DNA from: Deinococcales bacterium
Lineage (GTDB): Bacteria > Deinococcota > Deinococci > Deinococcales > Deinococcaceae
NCBI GenBank assembly: GCA_025359705.1
Contig: JANYFS010000569.1
Coordinates: forward strand, 1-13,994
Direction: 5' to 3'
Length of the DNA stretch: 13,994 bases
Shown one piece after another: positions 1 through 6,560 of this stretch (positions are counted from its first letter, which is position 1; the number at the start of each line of letters is the position of its first letter). Below the pieces are notes generated by a model. The model was not told where the DNA came from. It saw only the letters and a list, made by a program, of their open reading frames with translations, and made no database searches. Position numbers and translations under genes: made by a program.

Positions 1-842
1 GGCTGGCCCAGCTCGAGCATCACATAATTGCTGGCATCCACCACCAAATTGATCGGGCGCTGTCCACACAACAGCAAACGGCGCTGAAGATGCAGCGGAC
101 TGGGGCCGTTTTGCACCCCCGTGGCGCGGCGGGCCACAAAATGACTGCACCCCGCTCGAGCCTGCTTGGAAGGGTCGCCTTTGATAACCGCAGTGGTCTC
201 GGGCAAGATCTCGAGGATGATTTCTGAGTTATCGCTCGAGTCTGGCTGTAGACCCGCGCTGGGCGGCTGCAAAGCAATATTCAAGTACGCGGCTAAGTCT
301 CGAGCCACCCCCAAAATACTCAGGGCATCGGCGCGGTTGGGGGTTACTTCCACATCCAGCACGCTATCAGCGGCCCAGATGCTGTGCAGCGGGGTTCCTG
401 CGGCGGCGGTATCCACGGGTAGCAGCAGCAATCCACCGCTATATTCACCCACCCCCAGTTCGGCAGGCGAGCAGGTCATGCCCCAAGATTCAATCCCTTG
501 CAGGCTACGAATCCCCACCTCGAGTTCGCCAATGCGCGTCCCAGGAGTCGCCACCGCCACCCCCACACCCGCCCTTGCATTGCTGGCCCCCGTCACAATG
601 GCCTTAATTTCCCCGCTAATATCTCCGCCAATATTGACCATCAGCAGATATAAATGGGTCTCGGGGATGGCCTCACAGCTTTGCACCACCCCAAAAATCA
701 CCCCAGCGGGCGGGGCTGGAATGGCAGAAATCCCCTCGAGCGGCAGGCCCAATTTGGCAAAAGTAGGCTCGAGTTCGGCGGCGGAAAGGTTTTGTAGGAG
801 GGTGGGAATCAGTTCGTTTAACCAAGATAGGGGTACAAGCAT
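1..842 (-). CDS. pheT: Phenylalanyl-tRNA synthetase beta subunit, N-terminal part (runs off the window)
   Basis: The reverse strand encodes 280 codons starting MLVPLSWLNELIPTLLQN and leaving the window at base 1. PheT pairs with PheS as an alpha2beta2 enzyme that charges tRNA-Phe in the cytoplasm; the beta chain carries tRNA-binding and editing domains. The visible part holds the N-terminal helix region, then the EMAP/OB-type tRNA-binding domain (about residues 38-150, including GVGVAVATPGT and SWGMTCSPAELGVGEYSGG), then the start of the next domain with the signatures DVEVTPNRADAL and RPINLVVDASNYVMLELGQP. These match Thermus-type PheT closely. The start is supported by AAAGGAG (bases 852-858) nine bases upstream. 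The gene follows pheS on the same strand but is separated from it by two unrelated genes. The catalytic-like core and editing domain lie outside the window. A long open frame on the opposite strand is only its shadow. Confidence 0.95.
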   Translation of the reverse strand, partial: MLVPLSWLNELIPTLLQNLSAAELEPTFAKLGLPLEGISAIPAPPAGVIFGVVQSCEAIPETHLYLLMVNIGGDISGEIKAIVTGASNARAGVGVAVATPGTRIGELEVGIRSLQGIESWGMTCSPAELGVGEYSGGLLLLPVDTAAAGTPLHSIWAADSVLDVEVTPNRADALSILGVARDLAAYLNIALQPPSAGLQPDSSDNSEIILEILPETTAVIKGDPSKQARAGCSHFVARRATGVQNGPSPLHLQRRLLLCGQRPINLVVDASNYVMLELGQ

Positions 843-908
843 GGTATGAGGCTCCTTTAGATTGTAGTGGTTCGTTATCCGTTAGTTATCGTCTGGGAAT
901 ATACAAGT

Positions 909-1160
909 TTATGCGTCGCGGTCTCTTCCGTTAATTAGGTTGATCGCCTTGATCATTTTCATATAAGAATCGTTGTCGATTAGAGGGTTTAGGATGAAAT
1001 CTTCACAGGCATCTTCGATGGTTTCAAAAATCCCAACGGTAACAGTTTGGCTGAGCTTAACCAAATCCACCCGAATTTTACTGTTTTCGTCAACGATGAA
1101 GCGAATGAATTGGATGTTGTCGTTGCGGCAATCGACTCTTAGAATCTCGTATTTATCCAT
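909..1160 (-). CDS. Small protein of unknown function between pheS and pheT
   Basis: An 83-residue acidic protein, MDKYEILRVDCRNDNIQFI..., with no family that I recognise. It looks like one compact alpha/beta unit: alternating hydrophobic strands (IQFIRFIVDE, KIRVDLVKL, TVTVGIFETI) then a helical C-terminal half (EDACEDFI, SYMKMIKAINLI). No signal peptide or membrane segment is visible. It starts 14 bases after the stop of the SMI1/KNR4-like gene on the same strand, with AAAGGT about 10 bases before ATG, and ends about 65 bases before pheT, so it is probably in the pheS-pheT transcript. It is more AT-rich than its neighbours and contains no CTCGAG site, which hints at later arrival. A role as partner of the preceding SMI1/KNR4-like protein is only a guess from position. 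Confidence 0.7.
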   Translation of the reverse strand: MDKYEILRVDCRNDNIQFIRFIVDENSKIRVDLVKLSQTVTVGIFETIEDACEDFILNPLIDNDSYMKMIKAINLINGRDRDA

Positions 1161-1174
1161 ATATTCAATGACCT

Positions 1175-2155
1175 TTATTCTGCATCAATAATTTTGCTAC
1201 TGTTGGGGGCTTGCTCGAGAGTTTTGGTAGTGCTGTCTTGGTCTAACTGCGGCACCTCACGGGCCAGACCGCTGGAATCGGGCAAGGCTCGAGCGGTTTC
1301 GTTTTGAGCTGCCAACTCCTCGAGTGAAATGCCTTTTAGTTGGGCATAGCGTTCTTGTACCGAAGTGGGCAATCCTTGCACATCAAAGTTCTCGAGCAGT
1401 TCTTCAAAATCGTGCGCGTTCATATCCTCGAGCGATAAACCCATCATGCCCAGCATGACGCTAAACATGTCATCTTCATCGTCGTCTTCATCCGAATCAT
1501 CATCAGAATTGTTGTCTTCTGATTTGAGGACCATATTATGCTGTTCTTCAGGCTCTTGCAAAGTAATCATGCCGCCACTGGCTTGGGAAATGATTTTGCC
1601 AAAAGCGGCCTGATCGCCCATAATCACATCGTCGCCTTTTTTATCGACGCTATAAACCCCTTGCTCGTAGCAAGTTAAGGTAATTTGGGCAAACAGGCTC
1701 ATATTCGGGTAGGCATAGCCCAAATCACCTTGATTGATCACAAATTGCTTGATGCTAGCATATTCAAAATCGTTGGTGATGCCTTCTACATAAAAAATCA
1801 CATAGCCGTTAAAGTCCCCAAAAACAGGTAGGGCATTTTCGGGTAATAAAAAAGTACCCTTTTGCACCCCTTGCTCACGCATGGCTTGGTACATCTCTTG
1901 AATTTCAAAGCCTCGCTCGAGGGGATAAAAGCTCATGCTTGGCAAGAAGTGAATCAACTCATCTTCCATGCCGTTGTACCATTTGTATAACTCGCGCAGC
2001 TCGAGTGGGATTTTCAGGTTCCAGCGGCTGAGCAGGGTATCCAATTGAAAGTCATTCAGTCCTGGTTGTAATGCACTATGTGCCGAGCGGTGGTTTTTCT
2101 TGAACCATGCCTTGAGTTGCTCGAGATTTTGTTTTAAACTCATGCCTAAGATCAT
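1175..2155 (-). CDS. SMI1/KNR4 (SUKH)-like protein with acidic low-complexity tail
   Basis: A 326-residue protein. Residues about 30-190 resemble the SMI1/KNR4 (SUKH) fold: an N-terminal helix, the segment KIPLELRELYKWYNGMED, then LLPENALPVFGDFNGYVIFYV and a late strand-rich region. SUKH proteins are often immunity or interaction proteins; the actual partner here is unknown. Residues 213-229 form a run of Asp/Glu/Ser/Asn, followed by about 100 residues with no recognised domain (FSVMLGMMGLSLEDMNAHDF..., then Ser/Thr/Gln-rich). That tail is unusual, since SUKH proteins are commonly about 130-200 residues. The first ATG overlaps the pheS stop as ATGA, with GGAGG four bases before it. An ATG four codons later (base 2143) is the alternative start. 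The overlap predicts translational coupling to pheS. I see no nuclease or toxin gene beside it. Confidence 0.75.
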   Translation of the reverse strand: MILGMSLKQNLEQLKAWFKKNHRSAHSALQPGLNDFQLDTLLSRWNLKIPLELRELYKWYNGMEDELIHFLPSMSFYPLERGFEIQEMYQAMREQGVQKGTFLLPENALPVFGDFNGYVIFYVEGITNDFEYASIKQFVINQGDLGYAYPNMSLFAQITLTCYEQGVYSVDKKGDDVIMGDQAAFGKIISQASGGMITLQEPEEQHNMVLKSEDNNSDDDSDEDDDEDDMFSVMLGMMGLSLEDMNAHDFEELLENFDVQGLPTSVQERYAQLKGISLEELAAQNETARALPDSSGLAREVPQLDQDSTTKTLEQAPNSSKIIDAE

Positions 2156-3207
2156 AATGCCTCCAAAATGGATAATGTCTCCAGTTCTCCGCGAAATTGC
2201 CCTAAAACTTTAAGATCATTCTGGTAAAAGTAACGGATATCAGGGATTCCATATTTGAGCATGGCAATGCGCTCTGCGCCCAAACCAAAAGCAAAACCGG
2301 TTTTTCCCTCATAGGTTCGAGGTTTTCCCAATGCTTCGCGCAAATCGTCCACCGCTCTAAACACACTGGGATGCACCATGCCGCAACCCCCCAGCTCGAG
2401 CCATTTGGATTCGCCGCGCGGGTTCTCCCACCACACCGAAAAGTCCGCGCCAGGCTCGACAAACGGGTAATAAGACGGTTGAAAACGCACTTTGGTACTG
2501 GGGCCAAACAAGCCGCGTGCAATCTCGGCAATGGTTCCCTTCAGGTCGCTCATGCGGATGTTGTCGCCCACCAACAAGCCCTCGAGCTGGTGGAACATGC
2601 TTTCGTGGGTGGCATCGGTGGCTTCGTAGCGGTAAACCTTGCCTGGTACGGTGATTCGCAGCGGCGCAGTATGCTCGAGCATGTAGCGGATTTGCATCGG
2701 GCTGGTGTGGGTTCGCAGCAAGCGACCATCGGTCATCCAAAAGGTGTCCCACAGGTCTCGAGCGGGGTGGAACCACGGGATATTTAGCGCGTCGAAGTTA
2801 TGCAAATCGTCCTCGACCTCTTGGCCCAGCACCGTTCGGTAGCCCAAACGCCCAAACATCCCCTCGAGGTCGGCAAGAATACGACTGATGATGTGCAACC
2901 CGCCCACAGGAAAATGCAGCGCGGGCAAGGTCACATCGATGGCTTCGCTGTGCAATTTGGCCTCGAGCGCAGCCTGTTCCAGCACTTCTTTACGGGCCTC
3001 CACCGCCCCCTCGAGCGAAGTTTTTAAAGCGTTGATCTCGGCACCTTTGGCCTTGCGTTCCTCTGGCGAGAGCTTGCCCATTTCCTTGAGCTGGCTGGTC
3101 ACCAGGCCGTTTTTACCCAAATATTTGGTCTTAACCGTTTGCAATTCCTCGAGACTGCTTGAGGCTAGTATTTCGTCTAGGATTTCGTTTTGTGCTTCGT
3201 GTTGCAT
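2152..3207 (-). CDS. pheS: Phenylalanyl-tRNA synthetase alpha subunit
   Basis: A 351-residue class II aminoacyl-tRNA synthetase subunit that binds ATP and phenylalanine and charges tRNA-Phe together with PheT. Residues 1-90 are the N-terminal coiled coil (SLEELQTVKTKYLGKNG, then Glu/Lys-rich helices). The catalytic domain follows: motif 1 region around HPARDLWDTFW (147-157), motif 2 KVYRYEATDATHESMFHQLEG (190-210, the YR-E and H-Q-EG residues present), and motif 3 GFAFGLGAERIAM (304-316). The Ala in FAFG is the normal residue of the phenylalanine pocket. Length agrees with the Thermus protein, plus about ten extra C-terminal residues (GELETLSILEAL). The start at 3207 is chosen because AAAGGAG lies five bases upstream and the family begins here; an in-frame ATG at 3258 would add 17 residues with no support. 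The stop overlaps the next gene by ATGA. Confidence 0.97.
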   Translation of the reverse strand: MQHEAQNEILDEILASSSLEELQTVKTKYLGKNGLVTSQLKEMGKLSPEERKAKGAEINALKTSLEGAVEARKEVLEQAALEAKLHSEAIDVTLPALHFPVGGLHIISRILADLEGMFGRLGYRTVLGQEVEDDLHNFDALNIPWFHPARDLWDTFWMTDGRLLRTHTSPMQIRYMLEHTAPLRITVPGKVYRYEATDATHESMFHQLEGLLVGDNIRMSDLKGTIAEIARGLFGPSTKVRFQPSYYPFVEPGADFSVWWENPRGESKWLELGGCGMVHPSVFRAVDDLREALGKPRTYEGKTGFAFGLGAERIAMLKYGIPDIRYFYQNDLKVLGQFRGELETLSILEAL

Positions 3208-3212
3208 GAATG

Positions 3213-3219
3213 CTCCTTT
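3213..3219 (-). promoter_or_regulatory. Ribosome binding site that fixes the pheS start
   Basis: AAAGGAG on the reverse strand, five bases before the ATG at 3207-3205. It rules out the longer open frame that begins at 3258. Confidence 0.85.
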
Positions 3220-3273
3220 GAGTCGCTTTTTGAGTGGTGCTGTGCCTAAAAAAACCAAAAAAATACCCCAACC

Positions 3274-3377
3274 AAAAAAAGGTCAGGGCCATCGCTCGAG
3301 CGCAAAAATCAGGCTCGAGGGCGGCCCCTCGTGGTAAATGGCGAAGATTTTACACCCAGTTCCAGATCGATACACAT
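3274..3377 (-). promoter_or_regulatory. Candidate attenuator-like leader of pheS with a mini-ORF
   Basis: Between the predicted pheS promoter and pheS lies a leader of about 170 nt. It contains two mutually exclusive hairpins. One pairs 3316-3321 with 3326-3331 (CGAGGG/CCCTCG, 4-base loop). The other pairs 3295-3301 with 3313-3319 (CTCGAGC/GCTCGAG) and 3286-3290 with 3323-3327 (GGGCC/GGCCC), and is followed on the reverse strand, after 5 bases, by a T7 run (3280-3274). Two more T7 runs follow at 3263-3257 and 3254-3248. A 22-codon open frame (MCIDLELGVKSSPFTTRGRPRA) starts at 3377, six bases after the -10 box, and ends at 3309 inside the hairpin. It has one Phe codon, so it is not a classical Phe-rich leader peptide. 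CTCGAG is so common here that one stem could be chance. Confidence 0.35.
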
Positions 3378-3383
3378 TCCATT

Positions 3384-3412
3384 AGGGTAGCGCCTGATCC
3401 GCTCGAGGTCAA
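3384..3412 (-). promoter_or_regulatory. Promoter of pheS
   Basis: On the reverse strand, -35 TTGACC (3412-3407) and -10 TACCCT (3389-3384) are separated by exactly 17 bases. It faces pheS and lies about 180 bases upstream of its ATG. Confidence 0.6.
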
Positions 3413-3451
3413 CCTACTAAGTTCCTCTAAAAGCAAAACCCCAAGAAGTCG

Positions 3452-3457
3452 TATCCT
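3452..3457 (+). promoter_or_regulatory. -10 box for leaderless start of the aminohydrolase gene
   Basis: TATCCT ends six bases before the ATG at 3464, so transcription would start at or next to the start codon. No Shine-Dalgarno sequence is present, and I see no convincing -35 box. A -10 box at this spacing is the usual sign of leaderless mRNA in Deinococcus-Thermus. Confidence 0.5.
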
Positions 3458-3463
3458 AAACCC

Positions 3464-4627
3464 ATGAATGAACTCGAGCTATGGGGTGCGGATTTTTTTT
3501 ATAGTGGAATGGGCTTGCCCCAAGAAGATGTGGGAATGGTGGTTTCTGGATCTTCTGTGGGAGGGACTGTAGTGACGACGGGTAAGCTCGAGGAGTTGCG
3601 GCGGATCTACCCGCACGCACTCGAGAAACCCACTGTAAGCGTGATTGCACCCGTGCCAGCCAATGCCCATACCCATTTGGATATGAGTACCATTCCCTTT
3701 AAGCGGGATAGCTATACCCCTTGGATCGGTTATGTGGTGCAGAACCGTGAGCAGCGCACCCTCGAGAGTGCAAAAGTGGGTCTCGAGCTGTTGGGTCAGG
3801 TGATTCCAAGCTCGAGGCCGATTTTTGGCGATATTGTGTTTAACCCCGAGGTGATGCGTTTTTTGCTGACCCAAGTGGAGGCCCGTGGCGTGGCCTACTG
3901 GGAAGTCTTCGCCCCCAATCCTGCCGATGCAGATCGGGTATTCAACGAAACCGTGGCCCAAATGCGCGAATTTAAAGCCCTCGAGCGGCCAGAAAAGATC
4001 CGTTTGGGATTATCTCCGCACACCGCACACACGGTAAGTGGTGAATTGCTGCGCCGCTTGGTGCATTGGGCCAAAGCCGAAGGCGTTCCGTTGCAAATCC
4101 ATCTGGGCGAATCCCCCGCCGAGTGGCAGCTCTTTCAAAGTGGCACAGGCCCACTGGCTGAGATGATGGAACGCATCTCAGGCGCAACCCTCACCGAAAT
4201 TTTGGGAGTAGAACCCTCGAGCGAACTGACCCCCGTGGGCCAACTGGCCCGCTTGGGAGTCCTCGAGGCCAGACCCACCCTGATTCACATGGTGCATGTT
4301 TCGGAAACCGACGTGCAACAGATCGCTCGAGCGGGGTGTGTGGTGGTGACCTGCCCCCGCTCCAATGCCGCCCTCGAGTGTGGACGTTTCGACTGGAGTC
4401 TGTTTGCCCGCTACGGCATTGAGATTGGCTTAGGAACTGACTCGGTGGCATCAGGGGAAAGTCTCAATATTTTGGACGAACTCGAGTTTGCCAAAAACCT
4501 GTACGGCGACGGGCTTTCGATGCGCTCGTTGGTACGGGCCGCCGTCAAAGGAAGTTACCGCGCTTTAGGTTTAGAAGTCCCTCGCGTGCGGCGGGGTGAA
4601 GTAGCGGGCAATGTACGGGTTTGGTAG
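3464..4627 (+). CDS. Amidohydrolase-family deaminase, candidate aminodeoxyfutalosine deaminase
   Basis: A 387-residue metal-dependent hydrolase of the ATZ/TRZ-cytosine deaminase branch. The fold signatures are present in order: metal ligands HTH (69-71, in NAHTHLDMS), SPHTAHTVS (184-192), QIHLGE (His213 metal ligand, Glu216 proton shuttle), LIHMVHVS (His275/His278) and GTDSVAS (Asp326). This set fits deamination of a heterocyclic amine. Deinococcus-Thermus bacteria make menaquinone by the futalosine route, and an amidohydrolase of this size and motif set deaminates 6-amino-6-deoxyfutalosine (MqnX); that is the best candidate but the substrate cannot be read from the sequence. Other options are guanine, cytosine or S-adenosylhomocysteine deaminase-like enzymes. 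The protein is cytoplasmic, with no signal peptide. The gene is divergent from pheS and appears leaderless. No other menaquinone gene is in the window. Confidence 0.8.
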   Translation: MNELELWGADFFYSGMGLPQEDVGMVVSGSSVGGTVVTTGKLEELRRIYPHALEKPTVSVIAPVPANAHTHLDMSTIPFKRDSYTPWIGYVVQNREQRTLESAKVGLELLGQVIPSSRPIFGDIVFNPEVMRFLLTQVEARGVAYWEVFAPNPADADRVFNETVAQMREFKALERPEKIRLGLSPHTAHTVSGELLRRLVHWAKAEGVPLQIHLGESPAEWQLFQSGTGPLAEMMERISGATLTEILGVEPSSELTPVGQLARLGVLEARPTLIHMVHVSETDVQQIARAGCVVVTCPRSNAALECGRFDWSLFARYGIEIGLGTDSVASGESLNILDELEFAKNLYGDGLSMRSLVRAAVKGSYRALGLEVPRVRRGEVAGNVRVW

Positions 4628-4731
4628 CAGCAAGTACCTCAAAATTGCAGTGGTTTTTGATGAAGCCTCGAGGAATGTGAAAGCGTGGAAGGTGGCAGGC
4701 TCGAGCTAGGGCGGGGGTTGATCCCGTCCGC

Positions 4732-4737
4732 TATGCT
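4732..4737 (+). promoter_or_regulatory. -10 box for leaderless start of the DUF1844-like gene
   Basis: TATGCT ends seven bases before the ATG at 4745, with no Shine-Dalgarno sequence between them. The spacing predicts an mRNA that begins at the start codon. A TTGATC nearby (4718-4723) is only eight bases away and too close to be the -35 box. Confidence 0.45.
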
Positions 4738-4744
4738 GTAGCCC

Positions 4745-5008
4745 ATGTCTAATCCCGAACTGATCGGTCTGATTCAAAGCCTAGAAGCGATGGCGGAAGC
4801 CGCACTAGGCGAGCTAAGCCCGCTGCAAAACCAAATGCGGCTCGAGGGAGCAGTGGGCAACTCGAGGGGGCGCAACATTGCCGAACGCAACCTGAAGATG
4901 TTAAACATGCTCAAAGAAAAAACCAGGGGAAATTTGGATTTCAACGAAGCCGAGATTTTGGGCGGAGCCATCGCCAATCTAAGCCATCTGCTCGAGCGGT
5001 TGGCCTAG
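4745..5008 (+). CDS. DUF1844-like small protein upstream of dtd
   Basis: An 87-residue helical protein. The C-terminal half, NLKMLNMLKEKTRGNLDFNEAEIL, matches the hallmark of DUF1844 proteins (a Leu-rich helix followed by KT-GNL and an acidic helix). The N-terminal half (LIQSLEAMAEAALGELSPLQ) also fits the family pattern of a helix ending in LG. Function is unknown; the family is cytoplasmic and has no catalytic motif that I can see. Its stop TAG is followed directly by the ATG of dtd with no spacer, so the two are almost certainly cotranscribed and probably translationally coupled. Confidence 0.75.
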   Translation: MSNPELIGLIQSLEAMAEAALGELSPLQNQMRLEGAVGNSRGRNIAERNLKMLNMLKEKTRGNLDFNEAEILGGAIANLSHLLERLA

Positions 5009-5464
5009 ATGCGGGTGCTGTTGCAACGGGTCTCGAGCGCCAGTGTGACCGTAGAAAACCAAGTGGTGGGCCAGATTGCGCGGGGTTTGCTGCTGCTGGT
5101 GGGGGTTGGTTCCGAAGATACGGTGCAGGATGCCGAAACCTTGGCCCAAAAAATTGGCAAATTGCGAATTTTTTCTGACGAAAATGGCAAAATGAACCGC
5201 TCGCTCGAGCAGGTTTCGGGTCAGATTTTGTCAATCAGCCAATTTACCTTGTTTGCCAGTACCACAGGCGGAAACCGCCCCAGTTTTACGGGGGCGGCTA
5301 AGGCAGAGCTGGGGAACGCTTTGTGGAACACTTTTAATACGGCCCTCGAGCGGCTGGGGTTTACCGTGCAAAAAGGTGTTTTTGGGGCGGATATGCAAGT
5401 GGCTTTGGTCAACGATGGGCCTGTGACCTTGTGGCTAGATTCCAAGTCAGACTCGAGGGGATAA
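5009..5464 (+). CDS. dtd: D-aminoacyl-tRNA deacylase
   Basis: A 151-residue DTD enzyme, which removes D-amino acids (and glycine mischarged on tRNA-Ala) from tRNA. It starts MRVLLQRVSSASVTVENQVVG as the family does. Both active-site motifs are intact: SQFTLFA at 77-83 and NDGPVT at 135-140, with the Gly137-Pro138 cis dipeptide that excludes L-amino acids. GGNRPSF (87-93) is also conserved. Length is normal apart from a short tail (DSKSDSRG). The protein acts in the cytoplasm as a dimer. The ATG directly follows the stop of the DUF1844-like gene; no strong Shine-Dalgarno sequence is seen, which fits translational coupling. The gene converges on the 94-residue gene at 5536. Confidence 0.96.
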   Translation: MRVLLQRVSSASVTVENQVVGQIARGLLLLVGVGSEDTVQDAETLAQKIGKLRIFSDENGKMNRSLEQVSGQILSISQFTLFASTTGGNRPSFTGAAKAELGNALWNTFNTALERLGFTVQKGVFGADMQVALVNDGPVTLWLDSKSDSRG

Positions 5465-5535
5465 AAAAATCAGTTAGGCGAGTAGAGCGGTGTCCCACTC
5501 GAGGGCCAGAAGTTTCCGTGCTGTTTGAGCGTTAT

Positions 5536-5820
5536 TCAGTCTTCCTGAACCACCAACGAGCGCACACTGTTGCCCTCAAACCACTCGAGCGAATACTGCT
5601 CAAAACCCAAGGCTTGGGCCAAATCTTGGCCCAGTTGTTCTTCGGGCAACCCCTCGAGCCGAAACAGCAAAAATCGGCGCTTGGTTTGGGCCACACTCAC
5701 TCGAGCGTATAAATTGGGGTCGAGTTCGATCTGTTGGGTACGGTTGGTTTTTTGGGCGCGAGCAAAAGTAATTTGCATGGCCTGAACCAGCGTAATAGTG
5801 ACAGTTGGATTGGATGCCAT
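5536..5820 (-). CDS. Unknown 94-residue protein in operon with TetR regulator
   Basis: A 94-residue protein, MASNPTVTITLVQAMQITFARAQ..., that I do not recognise. It reads as a small alpha/beta domain: strands near TVTITLV, RFLLFRLEGL and SLEWFEGNSVRSLVV around a helix EEQLGQDLAQALG. No signal peptide, membrane segment or metal motif is seen. It starts nine bases after the TetR stop, with a weak GGTAAAG ribosome site, so it is the second gene of that operon. It contains three CTCGAG sites within 285 bases, matching the resident DNA style. A role linked to the regulator, such as ligand handling, is only inferred from position. Confidence 0.65.
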   Translation of the reverse strand: MASNPTVTITLVQAMQITFARAQKTNRTQQIELDPNLYARVSVAQTKRRFLLFRLEGLPEEQLGQDLAQALGFEQYSLEWFEGNSVRSLVVQED

Positions 5821-5829
5821 ATCTTTACC

Positions 5830-6420
5830 CTAAACCAATTGCGCCAGCAAGCCCGGCAGCAGCATGTCGGTATAGACTCGAGCGATATCGTCGGACTTTA
5901 GCGGGCCGCCTTCGCGGTACCAAATATAGGTCCAGTTTGCCACCGACAAGATCAAAATCGCGGCAATTTTGACATCCAAAGTGGCCCGAAAAACCCCTTT
6001 CTCGATGCCTTCGCGCACCAAGTCGCGGTAAAAACTTTCCACCACATCGCGGCGCTCGGCAACTTTGTTGTAATACTCGGGGCCAAGGTGCTGCCACTCG
6101 TGAAAAAATACCGTAGCGCTATCCAAGTGAGTAGCAATCACCTGAATATGTACCCGCAGCGCCTCACGTAATTTGTCTTGCGGTGACATTTGGGCTGTAC
6201 GCAAGGGGCGCAGCGCGGTATCGAAGCGGTCTGTGGCCTGGGTAACAATCTCTACCAGCAGCTCTTCTTTGCCGCTGATATGGGCATACAAACTGCCGCC
6301 TTGCATTCCCAGCCGTGCCGCAAGGTCACGCATACTGGTGGCGTGATATCCCCGCTGGCTAAATAGCTCGCTGGCAACTTCGTAAATCTGCTCCTTGCGG
6401 GTTTTGGTGGATGGCTGCAT
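5830..6420 (-). CDS. TetR-family transcriptional regulator
   Basis: A 196-residue repressor. The N-terminal TetR DNA-binding domain is clear: KEQIYEVASELFSQRGYHATSM, then the helix-turn-helix RDLAARLGMQGGSLYAHISGKEELL (about 31-55). The C-terminal ligand domain (FFHEWQHLGPEYYNKVAERRDVVESFYRDLVREGI) resembles TetR proteins of the KstR2 type that sense acyl-CoA compounds, so control of fatty-acid or aromatic acid breakdown is possible, but not shown. The start at 6420 is preferred over the ATG at 6435 because GGGAG (6433-6429) lies eight bases before it. A 20-bp imperfect palindrome beside the probable promoter (6507-6526) suggests autorepression. The 94-residue gene follows in the same operon. 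Confidence 0.9.
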   Translation of the reverse strand: MQPSTKTRKEQIYEVASELFSQRGYHATSMRDLAARLGMQGGSLYAHISGKEELLVEIVTQATDRFDTALRPLRTAQMSPQDKLREALRVHIQVIATHLDSATVFFHEWQHLGPEYYNKVAERRDVVESFYRDLVREGIEKGVFRATLDVKIAAILILSVANWTYIWYREGGPLKSDDIARVYTDMLLPGLLAQLV

Positions 6421-6428
6421 GTACGTAA

Positions 6429-6433
6429 CTCCC
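6429..6433 (-). promoter_or_regulatory. Ribosome binding site that fixes the TetR start
   Basis: GGGAG on the reverse strand, eight bases before the ATG at 6420-6418. The upstream ATG at 6435 overlaps this site and has no ribosome site of its own. Confidence 0.6.
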
Positions 6434-6506
6434 ATTCTTGTCGCTAAAACGCCTTCCCAGATTCTCCATACTCGAGCCTACTCGAGCGGTTTCTGAAAAA
6501 TTTGCC

Positions 6507-6526
6507 TAACGGACACTTGTTTGTTA
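6507..6526. promoter_or_regulatory. Imperfect palindrome, candidate TetR operator
   Basis: TAACGGACA-CT-TGTTTGTTA: the two 9-base arms match at 7 of 9 positions as an inverted repeat. It sits directly next to the extended -10 box of the TetR gene, the usual place for an autoregulatory TetR operator. The link is inferred from position. Confidence 0.45.
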
Positions 6527-6534
6527 TTCTAACA
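6526..6534 (-). promoter_or_regulatory. Extended -10 promoter of the TetR operon
   Basis: On the reverse strand, TGTTAGAAT reads as an extended -10 element (TGn plus TAGAAT). No -35 box is seen at 16-18 bases, which is acceptable for extended -10 promoters. The 5' leader to the TetR ATG would be about 100 nt. Confidence 0.4.
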
Positions 6535-6560
6535 CGCTTTGAGGATGCCTCAGGGTAGGC

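Noticed and set aside
166..849. Long plus-strand open frame of 227 codons
   Set aside because: It is antisense to pheT, whose protein matches the family clearly. Its Ser/Ala/Pro-rich translation has no recognisable domain.
1365..1613. Ser-rich plus-strand open frame
   Set aside because: It is the complement of the acidic run and neighbouring codons of the SMI1/KNR4-like gene.
2357..2787. Overlapping open frames on both strands inside pheS
   Set aside because: They are shadows of the conserved catalytic region of pheS and have no ribosome sites or family signatures.
3208..3258. Upstream extension of pheS
   Set aside because: The longer start adds 17 residues outside the family and lacks a ribosome site, while AAAGGAG fits the ATG at 3207.
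3208..3463. T-box riboswitch in the pheS leader
   Set aside because: I found no T-box sequence or specifier arrangement, and T-boxes are not expected in this phylum.
5465..5535. Bidirectional terminator between dtd and the convergent gene
   Set aside because: I could not find a convincing stem with a T run in this short gap.
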